Part shown: positions 32,820 through 44,300 of the stretch, piece after piece
Layout of the letters: the number at the start of each line of letters is the position of its first letter
Position numbering within the stretch: the first letter of the stretch is position 1
Source of the DNA: Saccharomycopsis fibuligera x Saccharomycopsis cf. fibuligera
Taxonomy: Eukaryota > Ascomycota > Saccharomycetes > Ascoideales > Saccharomycopsidaceae
Reading direction: 5' to 3'
Assembly (NCBI GenBank): GCA_001936135.1
Contig: CP012813.1
Coordinates: 992,001 to 1,056,000, forward strand
DNA length: 64,000 bases
Translations under genes and position numbers: made by a program
The notes under the pieces: generated by a model
Told to the model about the DNA's origin: nothing
Seen by the model: the letters and a program-made list of their open reading frames with translations, nothing else
Database searches by the model: none

Positions 32820-35800
32820 AACCACCCACCTTCATTGCTTTTTCCTTTTGAAGTCTTTGAGTTTCTATCAATTCATTTTCTTTATCTTCCAAAAACAAAT
32901 AATCCGTAGCATCACCACCATATTCTTTAATTTGCACCAAGAAATCTCTTAACGTTCCCTTGAATTTATTCAAATCATTGTGTTGCTTGAACAAAGCAAT
33001 AATAAAGTTTGACACTTGTTCTTGCTGCAACTGAGGGAACGCGTTTATCAACATGTTAGCTGTGAACTCCTTCAAATATATTGAGTTTGAAGTACCAGCA
33101 GGAGCCTCATTTTCCTTGTACAATGGTACTTTTATCTTATCGGCTTCCACCAATTCAATCAATTTGGCCAAGAGTTGTGACTGTAATCTGAAACCAGCTT
33201 TATGGTCGCTATCAGTTATGACGTAAAAAGTGTCCGATAATATGGAGAAGTAGAAATTTTGGTAAAAAGCAGTGGTAAATGGAGTTTCCCCCAACTGTTC
33301 AACATTTCTAAGCAACTCAATTGCTAATGTTAAACCAGAACTTTCCACCTCTCTATTATTGTGTTTGAATGCCCACAAAATTGCATCAATCAATTGCTTG
33401 AAAGCATCACCAGACAAATTTAACAAAGCACTAAACGATTTTAAATCAATGACTTGCAATAATTTGTAAAATTCAACACGATGTTCTGGGTAATTAGTAA
33501 AATCTTTATTAATCATATCCAAGGTGCATTCAAACACATGCTGCAAAATCAATATAACCCCATCGCCAATCAAATTACCCACTTTGTTAACCACAGTTGT
33601 CATACAATTCAACACTTCAGCATCTCTAGCATCAGGAACATTAGATCTATAATCGTCAAGAACAGCACTTAATAATGGTTCCACCAAGTCTTTCACAACC
33701 TCTTCCAAATTATCAGCACTCGATATGTAAGTCTCAACAAGATGCAAAATTTCCTTTTTGATGGTTCTTAGCCCACGCACCTTTGGTGTCTTGGTAGCAA
33801 TGATACCTTCAGCAGCAACTGTATTGGAGATCAAACTACTGGTTGCTCTATACAAGGATAACATATCAATATAGATTAATCCTAACTGAGAATAAAACCC
33901 TTGGCCCAAAGATTTGCAAACCGCTAAATTCGTCTTGATAATGTTAGCAATAATTTTGACCGTTTCTGAGTTAGACAAAAGTTCTGGATCGCTATTTGCT
34001 TGTTCAATAATAGCGCCCCAAGCAATATTTGGCAAATGCATCAAATCATGTAGAAGTCTATCTCTAGTGGTTTTGGCTGGTTGTGCGCTTATTATGATAC
34101 CACAAGCTTCATAGAAAGTATGAAGTTGCTGGGGTTGAAGATCTTCAGTGATCATTTGAATAGTTCTGATGATTTCGTCAATGAACGGCTCTGTTTCACC
34201 AGCTTGAGTTAGAACAAAGTGTCTCTTACATTTGTTGGTGATTTTAATAAATGTGTCACAAGCCATATCTTGCACACCTTCATGGGTTTCGTGCATGAAT
34301 TCAAATAATTTATTAACCACTGTCTTCAAGAATTTCCAGTGAGCTTTCAAGAATCTAGGATATTGACCAACAATGTACATGATATTGGAGGCAACAACGG
34401 CTTTATTATCCTTACCTCTCTTCATATCCGTTAAAGCCAACAAGTCTTTGATAACAGTGACTAAAAATCTTTTTTCCATTTCTTCAGTCATAGTACCCGA
34501 GATTGAACCAATAGCCCAACACAAAGTGTTGATATTGTGCCACGACCATTCAGAACCATCAATTTGTTTGGCTAATTTATCGCTCATTATTTGTTCAGTA
34601 TCTATAACATCCAAGTGAGTCAAGTACACCAATAATTCTCTCATTGACTTGTATAAAGTAATGGTATCACTTTCCTTGACAAATTCTCTGACAATTTCAC
34701 CTTCATCGTTTTCAACAACAAGAACTTCTTCAGGTCTGACCATGGATTCAATAACCACAAGTCTTAATTTAGAGAGGATATCAGAATATATATGTTTTCT
34801 TAGCGGAAATTTTTCCAACAATTGAGGATTTGGGGCACCAGCAGAAGCATTGAAAGTGTGACCATATCCCAATTGCAAAAGAGGACTCAATTCTGTTTGT
34901 GGTAATTTTTGCACTTCCAAAAATAAACCAGAGACCAATTTATTCCAGTAATCTAGACAAATTTTGAATAATTCTCTTTCTTCAATTCTGGATAATTCAA
35001 CCAAATATTCATTAGCAGTAAGCAACACTGCTTTGTAAGCATCATTTTTTTCCAAATAATTGTAGTGAGTAGCCAAAAAGGTACTTAAATACATTGCCAA
35101 ATCCTGCAAGAAAGCTTGGTCATAAGAACCAGCACTTTGATAAGATGCTCTCAAATCTGAACCCAATGGAACCATAGTACTAATTTGCTCCAAAGAACTC
35201 TTGAACATTTGGAAGAATTTTTCATCGTATTCTTCTTGGTACAATGAAGAAACTTCAGTAAGACACTTGATAGTGACGGCTCTAGTAGACTCCAGTTGCA
35301 AAAATTTCAAACTAAGCAATTCCAATAAATTAGTTTCAAAAATGTACCCTAAAGGAATCCAGTGCAAGTATCTCAACAAGCATTCTAAAGTAGCAGCAAG
35401 CAATGATGGTTTAGAGGCTTTATCTAAAACTTCATAGCACAACTTGAAAATCTCTTGGAATTCATTAGACAATGTCAATTTCAAATTTTTGGTTTTGGCT
35501 TGGGTCATTTGTTCACTAGAATAGTCAAAAATTTCTTCTGATAACAACTTTAAAATAATCATGTTATTTTCACACACATTAAAACCAGCTCTAGATGAAG
35601 CCACTAACTCGGGGATAAAGTTTGGCCAGTTTGCAGGCCAGTCTTTTTTCAAAATCTGAACCAAAGTCAAGTCACATTTGTTGATCAAAGATTTCTGAGT
35701 AGAGAATTGAGCATCATCATCACAAAGGGCAATGATCATATTCACAATAAAATTTCTAATTCCCAATCTCTGTTCATCAGGCAAAAGCTTCCAACGGGAC

Positions 35801-36027
35801 TGGATCAACTTATCCAAGATGGATAAGGCAATGTACTTGGTCTGTGGATCTTTAGAAGATTCCAAAACTTGGCCGGCTCTTTGCCATGAGTCCGGATGCT
35901 CCTGGAACGCAGTGAGCACTTCTTGGGCCTTTTGCCTATCTGTGCCCGATCCCTTATAAAAGACATTGACGACCTGATCTAGAAGACCAACGTCAAAGTC
36001 CTTGGAAAAATCAAGAATTGACTCCAT
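32788..36027 (-). CDS. CRM1: Exportin-1 (Crm1/Xpo1)
   Basis: 1079 residues, ATG at 36027, close to the 1084 of Saccharomyces. HEAT-repeat exportin throughout: the N-terminal importin-beta-like segment ([20 protein letters not shown]), the CRIME region, and the highly conserved core [10 protein letters not shown] ... [45 protein letters not shown] forming the groove for leucine-rich export signals. The protein ends PSEMDDD. Crm1 carries proteins, and some RNAs via adaptors, out of the nucleus with Ran-GTP. At the residue matching human Cys528, the leptomycin B target, this protein has Thr533 ([10 protein letters not shown]), as in Saccharomyces, which is naturally resistant. The C-terminal codons are duplicated just beyond the stop. 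Confidence 0.98.
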   Translation of the reverse strand: MESILDFSKDFDVGLLDQVVNVFYKGSGTDRQKAQEVLTAFQEHPDSWQRAGQVLESSKDPQTKYIALSILDKLIQSRWKLLPDEQRLGIRNFIVNMIIALCDDDAQFSTQKSLINKCDLTLVQILKKDWPANWPNFIPELVASSRAGFNVCENNMIILKLLSEEIFDYSSEQMTQAKTKNLKLTLSNEFQEIFKLCYEVLDKASKPSLLAATLECLLRYLHWIPLGYIFETNLLELLSLKFLQLESTRAVTIKCLTEVSSLYQEEYDEKFFQMFKSSLEQISTMVPLGSDLRASYQSAGSYDQAFLQDLAMYLSTFLATHYNYLEKNDAYKAVLLTANEYLVELSRIEERELFKICLDYWNKLVSGLFLEVQKLPQTELSPLLQLGYGHTFNASAGAPNPQLLEKFPLRKHIYSDILSKLRLVVIESMVRPEEVLVVENDEGEIVREFVKESDTITLYKSMRELLVYLTHLDVIDTEQIMSDKLAKQIDGSEWSWHNINTLCWAIGSISGTMTEEMEKRFLVTVIKDLLALTDMKRGKDNKAVVASNIMYIVGQYPRFLKAHWKFLKTVVNKLFEFMHETHEGVQDMACDTFIKITNKCKRHFVLTQAGETEPFIDEIIRTIQMITEDLQPQQLHTFYEACGIIISAQPAKTTRDRLLHDLMHLPNIAWGAIIEQANSDPELLSNSETVKIIANIIKTNLAVCKSLGQGFYSQLGLIYIDMLSLYRATSSLISNTVAAEGIIATKTPKVRGLRTIKKEILHLVETYISSADNLEEVVKDLVEPLLSAVLDDYRSNVPDARDAEVLNCMTTVVNKVGNLIGDGVILILQHVFECTLDMINKDFTNYPEHRVEFYKLLQVIDLKSFSALLNLSGDAFKQLIDAILWAFKHNNREVESSGLTLAIELLRNVEQLGETPFTTAFYQNFYFSILSDTFYVITDSDHKAGFRLQSQLLAKLIELVEADKIKVPLYKENEAPAGTSNSIYLKEFTANMLINAFPQLQQEQVSNFIIALFKQHNDLNKFKGTLRDFLVQIKEYGGDATDYLFLEDKENELIETQRLQKEKAMKVGGLLKPSEMDDD

Positions 36028-36516
36028 TTGTGATATTGTCGTTGAATGAGCAGTGAGCTGCGCGCTGTCCAGCTTAAATTAATTAATGAGTTATTACTGT
36101 TGGTGTTGGGAAGGAATGTGAGAATAATTAATAAGGGGTAGAATATGGCAATGGGGATCGATTGAAAGAAACACAACAAAGCTAGCTGACTGGCGATGGG
36201 CGCTCCTGGTTAGTTGGATGGTTGTGTTTTGTTTTCCGTGTGAACTCAGATCCTTTTTTATTGTTTTTTGTTTTTTGTTGATGGAAAGACAGAATTTTCT
36301 CTTGCCTTCCTGGGGTTGCCCGGCCCACTAAATGTTGTCCTGGACTACACGGAACCAGCCAATGGCAACCGCCACCAGATCTACTGGATGATGGTGATAG
36401 TTATTTAATTATGATGATTATGATACTATGATACTATAATACTATGATGCTGTAATGAAGAGTATGGAGAGAGATATATAATGTACATAGTTAAGTTATG
36501 TTTGTTGTTTTTTTGG
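36028..36516. other. CRM1 promoter and PFS2 3' flank
   Basis: 489 bases between two minus-strand genes. Imperfect repeats of ATGATACTATA occur at about 36415-36450. No gene. Confidence 0.5.
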
Positions 36517-38235
36517 CTAGTTTCTTCCTAATCCAGGAAGACCGCCGCGCTCATCACCACGACTCCCGCTGAGACCAGGCAACGAGAACCCACCGTCGTA
36601 GTTGCTGTTGCTGTTGCTGTTGTTATTGTTATTATTGTTGTTGTTGTAGTTGTTGTTATAGTTGTTATTGTTGCTATTATTATTGCCACGTCCGAACAGT
36701 CTCCCTCCATTCTCATCATGTCTATCTCTGTTACCGTTACCACCACTAGCAGCAGTAGCAGCAGCAGCAACAGCAGCAGCATCCTGCGGCGAATCTGCTG
36801 CCTTCACCGCATTGACATTATTATTGATAGCATAGTGCCATGCCCCGATCTTGATGTTGGTGTAAAGTTCATCATTGAATGCACCAGGGTCATTTGGTCT
36901 GGAACGACACCAGAATCTTGCTGATCTATCTGCACCTGCTGAACAAAGCAAATGCCCCAATGGATGATATTCAAGACAATTGATCCCCTTCTCATGAGCA
37001 TAGGGAATAGAATGGCATGGCTCAATTGATGGTGCTTGGTAAAATGATTTATTAGTGCCTTGATTGACAGTGTTTCTGTTACCATTTCCCATGCCCATAC
37101 CCATTCCCATGTTATTATTGTCAATGTTGATACCATTGTTATTAATGCCAGCAGCTGCATCTCCAAATGACAAGTCATGTAAGCTAGCATCAAACTGGTG
37201 TGAGTCTATAAGGTAATGATTCATTGAACCATCGTAGCCTCCAGTAGATACCATGGACGAGTGCACTGGGTTCCATGCCACACAGGACAAATCAGCTTCG
37301 TGACTTCTAATAATGAGTAAGTCCTTCATTGCTCGCAAATCAAAAATTCGACATGACCTATCCTTGGAAACGCTAGCTATAAGCCTTTGAGTACCATTGG
37401 GCTGAAATTTGGTCTTGGTAACATTATGCTTGAACCCCAAAATGGTATTGATACAAGTGCTTGCCCGCGGATCCCATAGCTTGAGCAAATTGTCTTTGGA
37501 TCCACTAACAATCAATCCCAAACTAGGATGCCAATCACAACATTTAACATCCCAATTGTGGCCTTTCAATGATCTTTCTTCTTCGCCGGTATTAAAATTC
37601 CATATCTTCAAGTACCGGTCATCTGAGCAACTAACAAATCTTGAATCATTTGGCGAGAAAGCCAAATCCCGCACAGCATCCACATGAGCATTGACGATAT
37701 TAACATTATTGAAGTTTGGCTGCCAGAACTTAATCACACCTTCTTGATCTCCAGAAATCAACCAATCGTCATTATGTGAGTAACATAACGAATGAATCGC
37801 AGAATCATGAGCCTGCATAATTGTTTCGAAATTGAAGGTCATTCCGTTCCATAACGTGAATTCCCCAGCATAATTGGCACTAATAAGTCTTCTCCCCTCA
37901 GGAGTCCATCTAATGGTGTTGATTGCATGCCTTGCCTTATTGGCACTCAAATGGACAAACTTGGTCTGCACATCAACAATAGGGAATTCGTCCCTGTAGG
38001 CAGCCGGTGGCATCAAATCAGCCAAATATGAAGCCTCCGGCCTCACTTTGCCAAGATACTGTTTCCTTATACCCCTTGTACGCTGTAATACCCATCTTCC
38101 AACAGTATTTCCGTGATCCACTGTTCTTCTGTGTGCGGTTTTACGCTGTTGGGACGCTAGCTGCTGCTCCAAGTTTTGCTGGTAAAAAGACTTGTCGTTG
38201 TCATCGTTGTTTCTAAATCGCTTATTGGGATACAT
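36517..38235 (-). CDS. PFS2: Cleavage and polyadenylation factor WD40 subunit Pfs2
   Basis: 572 residues, ATG at 38235. The N-terminus ([20 protein letters not shown]) matches the Pfs2/WDR33 leader. About seven WD40 repeats follow (residues 90-420), with [47 protein letters not shown] and the last repeat [17 protein letters not shown]. Pfs2 is a scaffold of CPF; with Mpe1 and Yth1 partners it supports poly(A)-signal recognition and mRNA 3'-end formation in the nucleus. Two lineage-specific insertions are Asn/Gly-rich: one before the last repeat (about 355-390) and the C-terminal tail after residue 480, with Ala and Asn runs. The tail is longer than in Saccharomyces (465 residues). Confidence 0.96.
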   Translation of the reverse strand: MYPNKRFRNNDDNDKSFYQQNLEQQLASQQRKTAHRRTVDHGNTVGRWVLQRTRGIRKQYLGKVRPEASYLADLMPPAAYRDEFPIVDVQTKFVHLSANKARHAINTIRWTPEGRRLISANYAGEFTLWNGMTFNFETIMQAHDSAIHSLCYSHNDDWLISGDQEGVIKFWQPNFNNVNIVNAHVDAVRDLAFSPNDSRFVSCSDDRYLKIWNFNTGEEERSLKGHNWDVKCCDWHPSLGLIVSGSKDNLLKLWDPRASTCINTILGFKHNVTKTKFQPNGTQRLIASVSKDRSCRIFDLRAMKDLLIIRSHEADLSCVAWNPVHSSMVSTGGYDGSMNHYLIDSHQFDASLHDLSFGDAAAGINNNGINIDNNNMGMGMGMGNGNRNTVNQGTNKSFYQAPSIEPCHSIPYAHEKGINCLEYHPLGHLLCSAGADRSARFWCRSRPNDPGAFNDELYTNIKIGAWHYAINNNVNAVKAADSPQDAAAVAAAATAASGGNGNRDRHDENGGRLFGRGNNNSNNNNYNNNYNNNNNNNNNSNSNSNYDGGFSLPGLSGSRGDERGGLPGLGRN

Positions 38236-38655
38236 ATTAATAATTGATTTATTGTTTTACTGAATTTCTTGTTTGGTAAATTATTGTTTCTTTGATAGAG
38301 ACAGTTGCGCTGTCATAGATACAGAGCTAACGAAAGAAGGCTCTCATCGAAATATTACCATCACCAACAAACATCATCATTATCAATATCAATATCGGCT
38401 AGAAAAAATGGTTTGGGGGTGAGACAGTAGGGTGATGTTATTGACCCTTCCCACTGGCACCTTCTTGGAAAAAAAAGAGTGTGTGAGCATCTAATGTATA
38501 CGCTTCAGGACACTGTGGAAACGGTGATGATAATGATTGTCGTAATACAATGATTAATGGTATGACATCTACCAATACGCTATCATTCAACTTAGTCTCT
38601 CATTATCTATTAGCAAACTTTCTTACCTTCTTTAATTTTTAATCCACTAAAGAAC
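38236..38655. promoter_or_regulatory. Divergent promoter PFS2/CDC43
   Basis: 420 bases between start codons; AT-rich with no recognised motif beyond short AT tracts. Confidence 0.4.
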
Positions 38656-40026
38656 ATGACCAACCTACCGCTGACATTGACAGACTACCTCGATGATGAA
38701 AGTGACCCACTCAAACAACAACATACAAAGCTCGACTTCGCCATGAAGCGACACACTAAGTATTTTCAAATGTGCTTGAATGTGCTACCGTCGCGGCTAC
38801 AAAGTGAAGACTCCAATAAATTGGCCCTTATTTACTTTTGTCTCAATGCGTTAGATATGCTTCATAGCGTTGATAGTGTGGTGAATAAGTCTGGAGATCG
38901 CAAACCGGATATCTTGCAGTGGATCTACTCTCACTACAATGGCGATGGGTTCAGAGGTTCTTTGACTCATTTATTGGAAAGTTCTAATGGTACTGTCGCT
39001 AATAAGGATACCGAACAGCCCGCTACTGAAAATTATAAAAATAGAAAGAACGACGATAATAACGGCAGCTACGATCCTGCCAATTTAGCGGCAACATATT
39101 TTGCCCTTTGCATACTCTCCATATTGAAAGACACCCAACTCCCACAAAAGCTTGATCGTCTTAGTATAATGAACTACGTAAAACGATGCCAGCTCCCCAA
39201 TGGTTCCTTCACTTCAATTTTAGATATCTATGGCAATCCCTATGGTGAGCATGATTTACGGCTCTGTTTGGTGGCTGCGTCTATCAGAAAACTTCTCCAA
39301 TTTGATAATGATACAATAACCGATGACGAGAGAAAGGAAAACGATATTGATGTAGATAAGTTGGAAGAACATATTTTGAGTTGCTTGGCTTATAGTGGTG
39401 GGTTTGGTGGAAGACCACATCTTGAAGTGCACGCTGGCTATACTTTCTGTGGATTAGCAGCGCTAAAGCTTATCAACAGGTTGCCGTTAAAACAAAAAAC
39501 CAGACACAACAAAAGTATTAATAGCCCCTCAAACAATAACAACAGTAACAATAATAACCTTAACAGTACGGATCCCGATTTTAGCAAAACTATCGGCTGG
39601 CTCGCTAGGCGCCAACTCTGGTTTAACGAATATAATCGGAGTGAGTTTGAAACCAATGAATTCTTCGACATTGTGGACTTGGGAGGCATGAATGGTCGTG
39701 AAAACAAATACGCTGACACATGTTATGCATTTTGGGTCGCTGGTTCCCTTGATTTGTTGGGACATCTGCAAATCATCCACTTGCCAGCTTTAGAACACTA
39801 TATGCTTTCAGGGACCCAAAACTTGCTTGTTGGCGGGTTTAGTAAAGTTCATGAAGAGATGCCAGACCCATATCATTCCAGCTTGGGCATAACTGCTTTG
39901 AAACTTGCTGGAAGTCAGTATTTAGAGGGTGTGAAGGAGGTTGATGTTGAGTTGGTGTTGACTAAGGAGTCCAAGGAGTTTATATTAGGATTGGACTGGA
40001 ATAGTAGTGGGAACGTTTTACAGTGA
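38656..40026 (+). CDS. CDC43: Geranylgeranyltransferase type I beta subunit Cdc43
   Basis: 456 residues, ATG at 38656. Prenyltransferase alpha-alpha barrel repeats are visible (LPNGSFTSILDIYGNPYGEHDLRLCLVAASIR; AYSGGFGGRPHLEVHAGYTFCGLAAL). The zinc ligands expected for the family are present: Asp and Cys in KYADTCYAFWVAG and His in DPYHSSLGITALKL. With the alpha subunit Ram2 it attaches geranylgeranyl to CAAL-type C-termini such as Cdc42 and Rho1; Cdc42 in this window ends CTIL. Asn-rich insertions near residues 120-140 and 290-305 make it about 80 residues longer than the Saccharomyces protein. Codon 6 is a CTG, so its residue is Leu or Ser depending on the species' code. Confidence 0.93.
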   Translation: MTNLPLTLTDYLDDESDPLKQQHTKLDFAMKRHTKYFQMCLNVLPSRLQSEDSNKLALIYFCLNALDMLHSVDSVVNKSGDRKPDILQWIYSHYNGDGFRGSLTHLLESSNGTVANKDTEQPATENYKNRKNDDNNGSYDPANLAATYFALCILSILKDTQLPQKLDRLSIMNYVKRCQLPNGSFTSILDIYGNPYGEHDLRLCLVAASIRKLLQFDNDTITDDERKENDIDVDKLEEHILSCLAYSGGFGGRPHLEVHAGYTFCGLAALKLINRLPLKQKTRHNKSINSPSNNNNSNNNNLNSTDPDFSKTIGWLARRQLWFNEYNRSEFETNEFFDIVDLGGMNGRENKYADTCYAFWVAGSLDLLGHLQIIHLPALEHYMLSGTQNLLVGGFSKVHEEMPDPYHSSLGITALKLAGSQYLEGVKEVDVELVLTKESKEFILGLDWNSSGNVLQ

Positions 40027-40447
40027 AATTGCACTCACTTTTGTATCTACATTTTCTACAATTATCTAATATTTTACCATCACATCATATAATGCATCAC
40101 GTATATGCAGCATTTATAGATATACGCTTCCAGATTGTTATTTACTGCTTGCTTATTTGCTGTTACACTTTTTTTTTTACATGTGTTTTATTTTTCCGCT
40201 AACCGTTTATGTTCAAATGATTGCTCATTCATGCAGCTAGTATAATAAATAGGGTCCTTTTTTAAAAAATTGTTATCAAAGTAATATATAGATCAAATCA
40301 ACGAGACTTTTATAAGATATGAGTTAATTTAAAAGCAGTTTTATTTTATCACAACACAATGAAACGGTATGGCATTTAGCAGCATTTATTAATTGATGTC
40401 TTTCTCAAAGCAAAGAGCAGTTCCAGCATCAGAATTCTTAATAAAAC
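40027..40447. other. Convergent 3' flanks CDC43/PBI2
   Basis: 421 AT-rich bases with T runs near 40170; no gene seen. Confidence 0.5.
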
Positions 40448-40998
40448 TTATAAAGTGTGAACTTCCTTGTCTTCTTCAATAGAAACGACCTCAGGGAACT
40501 GGCTGACACTAGCAGTATGGAAAGCTGGCAACTTGACAGAAAAGGCCTTGATGATTTCAAATTCATTAGTGATCTCACCACCTAAGTTTTTAACTTCATC
40601 TTTGATACTATAGATTTGTTAGTTCAAAGCAATCTAGAAATTCGATTAACATCAGTGCAAATTGTTATCATTCGTGCACACACATACACACCCATACAGC
40701 GCAAAACCGCAACTGCTGCTGCTCAATGCCTGTCTGCAGGGTGTGCGTCAACTTTCAAGATAGCGGAACGAATACATACACTTTGAATCTGTCATCGGTA
40801 GTTTCGTTCTTAACAGAAATCTAAAATCCGAGTGAAGGACCTTGTTAGTATTGGGAAACGCATAAAATATTATCAATTGCACTTCGTATCACCGTGTAAG
40901 TACAACTAGCAAGCGGCAAGCGCCATCGACATCATGAAACAGGGGGGCAAGCAACATACAATGTAGTGTTTTGGGGTGGAGTCAGTAGCGGCACTCAT
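40448..40998 (-). CDS. PBI2: Proteinase B inhibitor Pbi2 (I9/subtilisin-propeptide type), three exons
   Basis: Found from splice signals; no exon alone is long. Exon 1 40960-40998 (MSAATDSTPKHYI) ends at GTATGT. Intron 1 40821-40959 (139 nt) has TACTAAC and ends TTTTAG. Exon 2 40780-40820 (ISVKNETTDDRFK plus two bases) ends at GTATGT. Intron 2 40608-40779 (172 nt) has AACTAAC and ends TATAG. Exon 3 40448-40607 runs VIKDEVKNLGGEITNEFEII to EEDKEVHTL and a stop. All phases join cleanly to 79 residues, against 75 in Saccharomyces Pbi2, which shares GG(S/E)I-EFDIIK and the C-terminal EEDKEVHT. Pbi2 inhibits vacuolar proteinase B and, with thioredoxin, forms the LMA1 complex used in vacuole fusion. 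Two introns in 551 bases is unusually dense for a yeast. Confidence 0.93.
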
Positions 40999-41360
40999 TT
41001 TGAATGAACTTGCAAAGCGATAAGAATAGAAATAAATAGGTTTGAAACGAGAATTGAGTAATGTCACAATTTCAAAGAGAATATGTATCAAAATCAACAG
41101 CAATTGAGAAATAAAAACAGTATAAAATAAACAGAATCGAAAAGGAGATGAGTACTGGCGATGCCCTCTGATCTCTCCCGAGGCGCCAGCTTTTAAACCA
41201 TTTCGATCTGGCTTTTTCTTTACCCGGATGCTGTATCTCTGGGTTGCGTCATCGTGCATGCAGGACTACAATTGATAGATAACAAGCCACAGTCAAGCAC
41301 ATCACAAATATATATATATATATATATACACCAGCCACTGTTCCTCTCGTGGGCCACTCC
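40999..41360. promoter_or_regulatory. PBI2 promoter and YEN1 3' flank
   Basis: 362 bases; an alternating AT run lies at 41308-41328. A stress or TATA role for PBI2 cannot be shown from sequence. Confidence 0.4.
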
Positions 41361-44300
41361 TCACTCGCTGTCGCTAGTGTTGATGTCAAGGAGCTTATCC
41401 AATATCGCCAGACTGTCTTTCTTCAGCAGCTTATCGCTGAAGTCGATCTTGCGCACGTAATGCGGTTTAGACCAGCTAGACTCAAACAGTAGCAGCAGCA
41501 GCAACGGCTGTGCTTCATCATCATCATCATTCTTGCCCTCGTTTTTCGCCCTTGTTTTCTTCTTTGCGCTGCGCAACGGCGTCAAGTTTTCTTCTTGCGT
41601 TAGATCAACTACCCGAATTTTCGTTGGGGTTTTGCTAGTCAAAGTGTCAGCTGGGGTAGATTGTAGTGCTGCTTTCTTTGTTGGTGAGATCCGTTCCATC
41701 AATTCGTCGAATTCCGCCATGTCTGAAGAAAAACCTTCATCGGTAAATTCGTTGTCTGACCATCCTAATTCTTGTAAACTTTCAGCCCGTCGCACTAAAC
41801 TTTTCCCATTACGGGGTTTCGTTTGTTTGTCATTTGATATTGGTTTGTCGAGCTGCGCTTTGTGTGTTCCACTGGAGGAAAATATAGACCGTTTCTTGGT
41901 GCTATTTTTAAGCGCCTCATCGTTACCATTTTCTCTTTTGTCTTCTGGTCTCTTGACTTGCTGTGTAGCCTCAAAATCCTCTGACAGTGGGTTACTTCCC
42001 ACTAAAATTGGATTTTTATCATTACTGCCATCATCACCATCATCATCACTTTTGTCTTCTTCATCAACATCGAGGTATTCCGCATTACCCTTGTCTCTTC
42101 TTGCAATTGCGCCAATGCTGACGTCAAGCTCCGAACCTGAATCATTATTACTGTCAAAAAAAGTATCCAATTTGTCAAGTAGGTTATTATTGCTACCGTT
42201 ATTCATAAAAGATTGTCCAAAACTCATTCCAAAGGGTGAATCCACTGTATCCAAAATCTTCTCCAACCGGCCTTCTTCATCTTGATCATCTTGACTGTTA
42301 TCCATACCAGCACTATTTTTGCTGTCGGCAGTCATATTGTCATCAGCATTGATATTGTTACTATTTCTACTGCCATTATTTGTATCAGCAACTACAGTAG
42401 GATGCTCGATAAACTCAATTGTACTTTCAGTAATTCCCATAGTAGTATCTTCATCCGTGATCCGGATAACTTTAGTAGCAACGCTATCGGCTCTGTTGGC
42501 GCTTCTAGTGCTACTACTGGTAACTGTATCTGGTGTTGGTGGTACACTTTCTGATGGTACTTTATGTGGTGATTTAGCAGGAACTGAAGGCGCGACAATT
42601 CTTATTGGGCTTTTACCTCTAGGCTTGAAAAAATCAGTAATTGGCATCATTCCCGCTATCCTATTGCTATTATTCCTCTGTAGGCTTCTGCCATTTTTGT
42701 TGGCAGTATTCACGGTTCTGCTTAGCCTTTCATCACTGAGAGACTCTGTGAGGTTTTTCTCTTTTGAGGACGAATGCAAAAAGCCAAATGTGTCAAGTTT
42801 GGTCTTTTGCGTCGTATATGAACGACTACGTTTTACTGGTTTGGATTTTTTCTTTTCTTCTTTGTCAGCAGCTGATGCAGCTTTCTTTTTTTCTTTTATT
42901 TGTTCTTGAATTTCGAATTCTTTCAAGACACTAGGCACATAATAGTTGATGATTTCTCTAGGAATCCAGCAAGATATCAAATGTGCATCTCTTTTCTTCC
43001 TTGACCGTTTGACCAATTTTGGTTTGTCTTGCTTTTTGACCTTTTCTTCATCTTCATCTTCTTCGTCTTCTTCGTTATCCTTCTCGCCATCATCTTCTTT
43101 ATTCTCTTCATCATCAGTAGAAATGCCGCTTTCTGACTCTGAACTAATAGCAATATAGTGATCCTCGTATACACCGTCAACTGAGGCTGCACTGTTTGTT
43201 CGACTAAAACTTTTGGGTATAATTTTGTTAAACAATTGGTTCTTATGGTAGCTGACCCTTACCAAATCAACATGATGCTGAATGCTATTACTTTCGCAAT
43301 ATTTCAAGTTTCGTCTTTTAATCGGATAGGCAATAGATTTGATCCGATCAATGTAAATTTCCTTTTTTTTGTCAGGGTTTGTTTCTTGTTGATTTTGGGC
43401 GAGAAAATATACCAAATAGCATTGATCCAATTCTTTAACCAACCAATCTCTTGGATTCTTGTTGTTGGAAAGTTGATTATTGGTGTCAGTTGTTGCTGCG
43501 TTTCTGCTATTCAAAGCATTTGCCAACATTGCCTCAAAATCAGGATACTTTAATTTCTTCTCCCATGACAATAATGGCGTTGGTTCCTCATATTCCCCGA
43601 TTCTATAATGAAGCGACTCAAGTTTCCATTTTCTTGAAACTGGTTTCATTGTGTATACATTATCACAAGCAATGTAATCATATTGGCTATTCACTCCTGA
43701 TACTCTGCGAATTCTCACTTTTTTTATAGATACGCCAATATCTGTATCGTTAGGCTTGGCTCCAATGGCTTGATGCACTCTATCTAAATCAAACATACTG
43801 GGCTCAATATCATTAGTAACGTATTCTTGACCAGTTTCTGCAAAATTTGTCATTCCATCCAAAAAGCTAAAAATGTTGATTTTGTTAACCATTGGGTAGA
43901 AAAAAAGCAGAATTATGTAGTCTGATGGAAATCCTGCTAGTTTATCATTTTCCAAAAAAGTTGTTTTTGATAAGTTTCTTTCAAAAAATTTATAGGAATA
44001 ATTTGTTAAGTAATGTTTGAGTCGTATTTTGAAATCAGCAAGTTGGGCTAATCTATCATTAGTACTGTACACGTTCTCCGATAAGTATATATCTCTCAAA
44101 ATCATCGCAAAGTCAGGCACATCGGTATCTTTTAATTCGACTGCATTATCTTTGCTCTTGTTTTTTTTAGTTGAAGTATCTACAAATAGCTTCATCTTTG
44201 GAGATCCCATTAATGCCATTGCTGCGGCTCGTTTAGCCCCCATATTTTTCATTCCGCCACTGTAATCTGATCCATTAAGCAATGCAAAAAGTAACATTCG

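Noticed and set aside
34190-34235. Cys in NKCKRHF of Crm1 as the leptomycin target
   Set aside because: The target aligns to the earlier [10 protein letters not shown] motif; the NKCKRHF Cys is shared with resistant Saccharomyces Crm1.
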